From an uncultured Planctomycetaceae bacterium (GTDB taxonomy: Bacteria; Planctomycetota; Planctomycetia; Planctomycetales; Planctomycetaceae): a stretch of DNA of 51,641 nucleotides. Where the stretch lies: assembly GCA_903871805.1 (NCBI GenBank), contig CAIQIE010000427.1:1-51641 (forward strand), read 5' to 3'. Position 1 is the stretch's first letter. Each line of letters starts with the position of its first letter. Under the pieces are notes generated by a model that did not search any database, was not told the DNA's origin, and worked only from the letters and a program-made list of their open reading frames with translations. The position numbers and the translations under genes were made by a program. Of the stretch, positions 46,671 to 51,641 are shown in pieces.

Positions 46671-48248
46671 TCACTGCGAGAAGCCCACCTTGCCGGTCGA
46701 AAAGTATCTCGCACTGTTCTCATAGCTGTTGAAGTACAGATTCGGATGCAACAGCTGATCGCGATAGTTTGGCCAGACCGTCGCACGGTGATGATGACCT
46801 GGACGGCCCTCAATGCGGTTGCGAAGGAAAAAGTCCACATCAGTTGGCTCTGTCATATTCAGCCCAGGCAGCAACTGTGGCACTTCACTGGCGTCAATCG
46901 CATGTACAATTTCCGGGCTGATGATCACCACCAGTTCGATTTCATCAGAATTTGACGTCCGAGCACTCCCCAGACTTCCCAGCAGTGGAATATCACCGAA
47001 TCCCGGAAGTCTGCTTGTTTCTCCACTCTGCTGCTGTTGTGTCAGTCCGGCGATTGCCAGAACCTGACCCTCTCGCAATTCCACCGTCGTCGAAGCCGAT
47101 CGAGTGTCAAGTCCAAAGATTCCGTTGACTTTCGTGGCAGTATTCAGGGTACTGAACTGAGGGTTCACCTGCAGCCGGATACGATCTTTGTCAAGCACAG
47201 TCGGAGTAAACGTCAGCATAGTGCCATAGCCACGAAAAGTTGTCGTTGCTGCTCCGACTCCATCGACCCCAACAACGGTGGGAACCGCAAATTCACCACC
47301 GGAGATGAACGTCGCCGGCTTCCCACTGATCGTGACCAGAGTTGGTTCCGCCAGAATCTTGGCTACCTTACGCTGCTCCAGTGCCTGCAATGTCACCCTG
47401 AACTTGTCCTCACCAAATGTGCCGCTGACAATGGCATTTCCAGCCACGCCTGTTCCCGCTCCGAAAATGAAGTCTCCGATCTCAGCATCAAAGTCGGCCC
47501 CCAGACTCCTCGCTGCCGCTCGCTTCAATTCCGCAATTCTTACCTTCAGCATGACCTGATGCTCACCGGGAACTCGTATCAGGTTGATGATCGTCATGGC
47601 GTTGGTGACGGAATCGAGGTTGATCTCATCCATATTGGCCAGTGTTGCATCGGCGGTGCCGGTTCCCAGACCCGTTGAGCCCTGTAAATTCCCCGGGCCC
47701 CCACCCTGGCCCCCGCGACGGAGGAAGGACAGAATTTGAGAAGCTTCCTCCGCGTCGCGTGCCTGCCCCTTCACAATGATCTTGTCAGCCACAGGAATCA
47801 GGCGAATAAAACTGTTCGGGAACAAACGCGAAATCTGCTGCTCCAGCTTACGAATCTCCAGATCACGCAGCGCCAGGTCCTTCTGTTGTGGCGTAACGTG
47901 AACCACAAAACTGAACAACTCTGATGAGTTCTGATCACCCAGCCAGACCGTCACTGTGGTCCGCCCGGGAGCCTTCCCGATGATCTCCAGCTCGCGCTGC
48001 GTAAATGGAGTTGTCTCTACAATTTCAGGATCCGCGATTGATGCTCGCGCGATGTTCTGCTTGAACAACACCACCTTGGAATGACGCTGCTCAAGTCGCA
48101 GCTCCGCCGTGGGTTCACTGATATGGGAAATCGTACGATTTATGGAATCCACCGCGTCAGGCGCCCCATTTTCCTGCCCTGTTACAGGCAGGCTGAAGGC
48201 AAGACACAGCAAAACTCCCGAAATTCCCGGTATTCCTGACCTGTACAT
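46671..48248 (-). CDS. CpaC/RcpA-type outer-membrane secretin
   Basis: A 525-residue exported protein that should form the outer-membrane pore of a Tad/Flp-pilus-like or type II-like system. A signal peptide (to about PVTG|QEN) is followed by the pilus N-terminal domain (VVLFKQNIARASIADPEIVE ... GKAPGRTTVTVWLG), a BON-like domain (IRLIPVADKIIVKGQARDAEEA) and the secretin domain. In the last, VAKILAEPTLVTISGKPATFISGGEFAVP and LREGQVLAIAGLTQ lead to the signature around LPGFGDIPLLGSLG and ELVVIISPEIV. The final 60 residues extend beyond the secretin core. Compared with CpaC the order of domains and length are normal. Two lipoprotein genes follow on the same strand; pilin, prepilin peptidase and ATPase genes are not in the window. 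Confidence 0.92.
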   Translation of the reverse strand: MYRSGIPGISGVLLCLAFSLPVTGQENGAPDAVDSINRTISHISEPTAELRLEQRHSKVVLFKQNIARASIADPEIVETTPFTQRELEIIGKAPGRTTVTVWLGDQNSSELFSFVVHVTPQQKDLALRDLEIRKLEQQISRLFPNSFIRLIPVADKIIVKGQARDAEEASQILSFLRRGGQGGGPGNLQGSTGLGTGTADATLANMDEINLDSVTNAMTIINLIRVPGEHQVMLKVRIAELKRAAARSLGADFDAEIGDFIFGAGTGVAGNAIVSGTFGEDKFRVTLQALEQRKVAKILAEPTLVTISGKPATFISGGEFAVPTVVGVDGVGAATTTFRGYGTMLTFTPTVLDKDRIRLQVNPQFSTLNTATKVNGIFGLDTRSASTTVELREGQVLAIAGLTQQQQSGETSRLPGFGDIPLLGSLGSARTSNSDEIELVVIISPEIVHAIDASEVPQLLPGLNMTEPTDVDFFLRNRIEGRPGHHHRATVWPNYRDQLLHPNLYFNSYENSARYFSTGKVGFSQ

Positions 48249-48664
48249 TTCCCTGTCCCCACAAGCTTGTTCACAACGGACCCTTTATGCAGCACCCGTT
48301 GGGCAAAACAGAGCGTCAGCCGAACACAGAAGATTCCGTATTCCAGCTTCAAACGCCCGATTGGCAGTCACCCTTCGGTATCTCATCGGCAGTCCATTGA
48401 TCGATGAAAAACTCAAATCAAATATTCTTCAGCAAATTTCTCGAAGTATTTCATCCCCGCAGATTTTGTTGGTGGCGCGCCCCTTGATTTCCCTCATTCG
48501 TAATAACCATACTCATCGGCAAAAGCAGGATTTTCAGCAAAACCGTCAATGCCGCACAATCTGATCCCTGATGCTGCCTGTCTGCCCTTCATACTGGCAA
48601 CTTCTGCCGTGTTTCTGAATCAGGTTGGTTTGGTCGTCCTGTAACATTCGCATCGATTTGACGC
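48249..48664. other. Intergenic region upstream of the secretin
   Basis: No supported gene. It should hold the promoter for the minus-strand secretin transcript. Short frames on both strands have no domain. Confidence 0.35.
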
Positions 48665-48709
48665 AAAAAGCCGCTTGTTTTTATGCTGTCAGATACAACG
48701 AAGCGGCTT
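48665..48709 (-). terminator. Orphan intrinsic terminator, minus strand
   Basis: AAGCCGCTT (48668-48676) pairs perfectly with AAGCGGCTT (48701-48709). Read on the minus strand the stem runs into TTTTT then GCG, a classic intrinsic terminator. No minus-strand gene lies between it and the metalloprotease gene about 2 kb away, so its transcript is unknown. On the plus strand the hairpin is followed by GGATTTTCC, a weaker tail. Confidence 0.55.
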
Positions 48710-48894
48710 GGATTTTCCCGTTATTTCGATCTGTTGACCCATCATGACGGGTGAGTGACAGGCAGACCTCGGACGAAGAGACACAGGGTCGGGAATTGCA
48801 GGACAGAATTAGCAGACTGGCGAGTTCTGAGCAGAAGCCTCGTTCCCCTGATCAACGGATTTGTGGCTCAAGATTTGCAGAAATGGAATTCGCT

Positions 48895-49749
48895 ATGAAG
48901 TTTACCCTGGGTGCCTTCGTTCAGTCCGCTTTCATCCTTGCACTCTTTTCATCCGGGCGTGCCATAGGACAGGACAATGCAAATCCCGGCGAATTTGCGC
49001 CTCCCGGTGATGTTCTTCTGCAGGACGTGCCCCCAGAGGTGCCACCCGTTCCTGAACCAATGATGCAGGATCCGGCAGGTTCTGCCGCCGAACCGCTGAT
49101 GGTACCGCAGGCGTGCGATCCCTATGGTTCAATGCCTCCACTGATGTGCTCTCCGATGGCAATGCAAATCCCCCCGGCTATGCCCTATGGGCCCGCTTGT
49201 CCTTCAGTCGTGCCGATGTCAACGACCGGCGGCATGTGCTGCATCCCGCCAATCCAGACGACAAGTGGTTGGTGCCCTCCTCCTGTTCAGTTTGAATCAG
49301 CCTGGTGCCCGGGCGGTCAGGGATTTCAGACAGCCACCTACCCGGCGCCCGTCTATTCCGGCTATTCTCCCTTTGTGGCCGGATATCCTTACTCAACGGC
49401 ACCTGTTTACGCCAACAGCCCGTCCTCAAAGCATCGGGCTCACCCGCTGAGAACAGACAGTCTGCTGCATTGCAGTCCCGGAAACATGTTTCCCATCGGC
49501 CCAATTTCTCCAGTTGCACGCGGCTCCTACTACTTCCGCCCGTACAACTTCCGGCAGGTGCAACTTGACCAAATGCGTGCTGCAATGTGGACGGGAAATA
49601 CAACTTCCCCCTACACCTCTCCCTTGCTGCCCGAACTTGCGGCGAAGCTGGAGAACTACAAGGACTCGCTCGACAGGGCACTGCTCCCGTCACTGGGTAA
49701 CCCAAATGTGACGCAACCCGGAGTCCTCTCGCCACTGTCCCCGCGGTAA
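48895..49749 (+). CDS. Secreted proline- and cysteine-rich protein
   Basis: A 284-residue exported protein of unknown function. Residues 1-26 form a signal peptide (FVQSAFILALFSSGRAIG|QD). The mature part is rich in proline, glycine, tyrosine and methionine and has about ten cysteines in its first half, several in W-C-P or C-C contexts (MCCIPP, WCPPP, WCPGG), which suggests disulphide cross-links in an extracellular or envelope structure. The C-terminal third is less biased and ends with a helix (LLPELAAKLENYKDSLDRALL). I do not recognise a family. ATG 48895 directly precedes the signal peptide; another ATG four codons upstream is possible. It is divergent from the secretin genes, and could be a surface component, but this is only suggested by position. 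Confidence 0.65.
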   Translation: MKFTLGAFVQSAFILALFSSGRAIGQDNANPGEFAPPGDVLLQDVPPEVPPVPEPMMQDPAGSAAEPLMVPQACDPYGSMPPLMCSPMAMQIPPAMPYGPACPSVVPMSTTGGMCCIPPIQTTSGWCPPPVQFESAWCPGGQGFQTATYPAPVYSGYSPFVAGYPYSTAPVYANSPSSKHRAHPLRTDSLLHCSPGNMFPIGPISPVARGSYYFRPYNFRQVQLDQMRAAMWTGNTTSPYTSPLLPELAAKLENYKDSLDRALLPSLGNPNVTQPGVLSPLSPR

Positions 49750-49791
49750 TCGGCAACAACTGCCGAAGTTGGATGGTTGTTTCAGACCAGT

Positions 49792-49822
49792 GAGGCAGGC
49801 AATGCTCACTTTGCCATGCCTC
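49792..49822. terminator. Hairpin after the secreted protein gene
   Basis: GAGGCA-GGCAA (49792-49802) pairs with TTGCC-A-TGCCTC (49811-49822), an 11-pair stem with one bulged A and an 8-base loop, 43 bases after the stop codon. There is no U-tract, so it may be a stabilising 3' end or a weak terminator. Confidence 0.35.
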
Positions 49823-50771
49823 GCCAGTTTGAAGCCCTGTCCCCGGGGGCAAGGTGCTCTTTCTCCGCTGAGATTGGGCATTACCCCGTTTCAAACCGTT
49901 TTTTTGGGGTGTGGCAGTGTTGGTGCCAGAGACGGCGATTAGGGTGCTTAGTTGCGGTTTTTGCCCGGGCAGTTCTCAGCGAGTCACTCCTCCCTCGGGG
50001 GGCGAAGTTCCCTCTGAACTGCCTTCGTTTGATTGCCTCGATGACCTTCGCTCCATCTACGCTCCAGGCTGCAATCCTTTATTGCTATGGATGGCCGAGG
50101 CGAACACAGCGGAAATCTGCTAACAGCATAAGCGATTCGGAAAGGAGCGAGACTGCGTTCTGGCGTTGAAAGCATCTCCACCATCCCGGTTTATGGTCCG
50201 GTCGTGTTTCAGTAACGCAGCTTTCATCCGGCCTTCGCAGTTTCTCTGACTGCCGAAGGTCTGAGATTTCTAATGGTTAAACGGCAGTCGCGCGAAAACG
50301 CACTGCTGGTGAAATGCCCAACAGAATGCAGGCAAAGCCTGACTTCGCACACACCAGCATAATTCAGCAATCAGCCGAACATCCAGCATGCCCCGGAAGT
50401 ATTAGTATTCGGGGACTAAGGCCATATTGGTTGCACCAGTCAGCGGCAGGCTTGTATACCGTTAGAGACCCTGGATACCGAACTTTGCAAACACAGGTGC
50501 TGCTCCCAGGCGGTTGAAAATGACTCAACCTTCCTTTTTTGCAATTCACAGCAGAGAACAACCTCACCAGCGGATGCTTCGGGTTTTGCGCCCGCCAGCG
50601 CAGGTGACAACCGTTCTCCGACTGAGACTGACTTTTTCAGTAAGACAAGTTTTGCGATATCAGGAAACACACGAAACTCAGATACGGGGGGCAACTTTCC
50701 TCAAACGGGAAGGTGTCCCCCCTCTGGGAGATTCTGACGATGCCTGCGAGGACGACCCTGAACCAACAAAT
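49823..50771. other. Long gene-free region
   Basis: Nearly 1 kb without a supported gene. Frames of 60-130 codons on both strands overlap each other, lack ribosome binding sites and have no domain. Several short hairpins occur (for example near 50237-50264, CCTTCG with CGAAGG). No tRNA or other known RNA gene was seen. Confidence 0.35.
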
Positions 50772-51641
50772 TCAGTCCAGGTCACCCAACACCTGGATAG
50801 AGTCGGTAAACATTGAGTCAAGCAGTTGCAGGTCTTCCTGGGTTTCCACAGGGCCCGCAACCGACTGCCCGATGGTCGCCGGCTGAGTTAACGTCTGCTG
50901 GGCTTTTACCTTCACAACGGGCTGTGATGTCGATGGCAGGTTGGTCTGGTCAATCCCACTAAGCTGGCGAAGCCAGTCGGCAGAAATCATTCGTCCTAAA
51001 TCAGAATCTGACTCGCTGTCAATGCGATCAACGCGGACCACAACATCCCCATTGTTAATCGGGGAACCGCTGGCAATCAGGGAGGTGCTGTCAGCCGGGG
51101 CAGCAGTGTCAGTTGGGGCAATCAAGTCCCGCCCCTCAGCAGTCGCCCCATCCGACCAGAGGTCGATGGCGTTGACGCTGCGCCGCTGGCCGGGTTGCAG
51201 GGTGCCGGCCATCAGGCTGTCTGGTGTGGCCTGACCGTCAAGGTCGCTCAAGCCCAGCACGTGACCCATTTCATGGGTCAACACAGTCAACAGGTCCATC
51301 GTGCCTTCCGGTACCGTTTCGCTCATCGAACCCACGTACCAGCCGTACCCAAGGGCGTCGTCGTCCAGCACGATCCGCGAGGATCCTGTCAGGCCGAGGG
51401 CGCCCTCATCGTCCAGATTGCCAATCTCAATCGTGGAGCTGGTGAGCCGCGACAACTGCTCGACCGTCAAACCGGCATTTGTCCAGTTGGCAATGGCCAG
51501 GGCTTTGAATTCGTCGACCAGTTGCGGCGTCAATGTGCTGCCCACCTGAGTCACCTGCTGCATCCGCTGCTGGCTGGCGTCGTCCATGCCGTTTTCATCA
51601 AACAGCAGCCCGTCCAGAATCTGCGGAGCGGCAGTCGGTAG
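50772..51641 (-). CDS. Matrixin-like zinc metalloprotease domain, C-terminal part of a larger protein
   Basis: The C-terminal 289 residues of a protein whose start lies beyond the right edge. The visible domain contains the metzincin zinc site HEMGHVLGLSD (H-E-x-x-H-x-x-G-x-x-D), preceded by a strand-rich region (TIEIGNLDDEGALGL, RIVLDDDALGYGWYVG) and followed by LMAGTLQPGQRRSV, which may supply the Met-turn. In this class the third ligand is H or D; here the D of LSD. Many large planctomycete surface proteins end in such a domain after cadherin-like or FG-GAP repeats. The last 130 residues are polar and acidic without a known fold. It is probably secreted; the signal peptide would be outside the window. 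An ATG at 51587 is internal, since the frame is open to the edge. Confidence 0.75.
   Translation of the reverse strand, partial: LPTAAPQILDGLLFDENGMDDASQQRMQQVTQVGSTLTPQLVDEFKALAIANWTNAGLTVEQLSRLTSSTIEIGNLDDEGALGLTGSSRIVLDDDALGYGWYVGSMSETVPEGTMDLLTVLTHEMGHVLGLSDLDGQATPDSLMAGTLQPGQRRSVNAIDLWSDGATAEGRDLIAPTDTAAPADSTSLIASGSPINNGDVVVRVDRIDSESDSDLGRMISADWLRQLSGIDQTNLPSTSQPVVKVKAQQTLTQPATIGQSVAGPVETQEDLQLLDSMFTDSIQVLGDLD

Noticed and set aside
50440..50694. 84-codon minus-strand frame just downstream of the metalloprotease gene
   Set aside because: TTG start too close to its purine run, no domain, and frames on the other strand are equally open.
50690..50720. GAGGAAAGTTGCC on the minus strand, reminiscent of the RNase P RNA GAGGAAAGTCC element
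   Set aside because: The bases after GAGGAAAGT do not match, and no other conserved RNase P element is present nearby.

Overview
The window looks like chromosomal DNA of a planctomycete (PVC superphylum). The clearest markers are a very long secreted fusion of a ThuA domain, a PVC-type membrane-bound dehydrogenase propeller and a Planctomycete-type haem-binding domain (4949-9385), a TAT-exported Gfo/Idh/MocA oxidoreductase, proline/glycine-rich secreted proteins, many duplicated ABC-2 permeases and wide intergenic gaps. Genus cannot be fixed from sequence reading alone.

Layout. 1-4900: end of a beta-helix (pectate-lyase-like) protein running off the left edge, a small BON-domain protein and two paralogous ABC-2 permeases, each internally duplicated. 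4949-9385: the giant ThuA/dehydrogenase/haem protein, probably the first gene of the permease transcript. 9966-15666: a P1B-4 type metal-exporting ATPase, purH, a calcineurin-like phosphoesterase and a secreted metallo-beta-lactamase-fold hydrolase. 16234-17232: a secreted protein with six EF-hands. 17796-24504 (minus strand): ABC ATPase, a large permease with an extracytoplasmic insert, a stop-start coupled membrane-anchored partner and another duplicated permease, likely one export or envelope-remodelling module. 25248-29331: glycogen synthase, a small unknown protein and the TAT-type oxidoreductase, closed by a strong hairpin terminator. 29949-30293: remnant of an ISL3-family transposase.

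30898-42570 is the most unusual part. A tightly coupled minus-strand operon encodes a GT2 glycosyltransferase, a Gfo/Idh/MocA oxidoreductase, possibly a 55-residue protein, an FkbM methyltransferase with an extra N-terminal Rossmann-like part and an ATP-grasp ligase. Stop and start codons overlap by four bases at several junctions. Two very large, clearly paralogous polytopic membrane proteins that resemble GT-C glycosyltransferases flank it. One copy is intact (932 residues). The other is split in two by a -1 frame offset at a run of five G, with a GTGA overlap. I infer a lineage-specific glycan or glycoconjugate pathway in which a lipid-linked sugar is made, tailored and transferred at the membrane.

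42571-51641: a structured intergenic region ending in a strong plus-strand terminator (possible small RNA), then a Tad/Flp-pilus-like outer-membrane module (TPR lipoprotein, small CpaD/OmpA-like lipoprotein, CpaC/RcpA-type secretin) without its motor genes, a secreted proline- and cysteine-rich protein and the C-terminal part of a large zinc metalloprotease running off the right edge.
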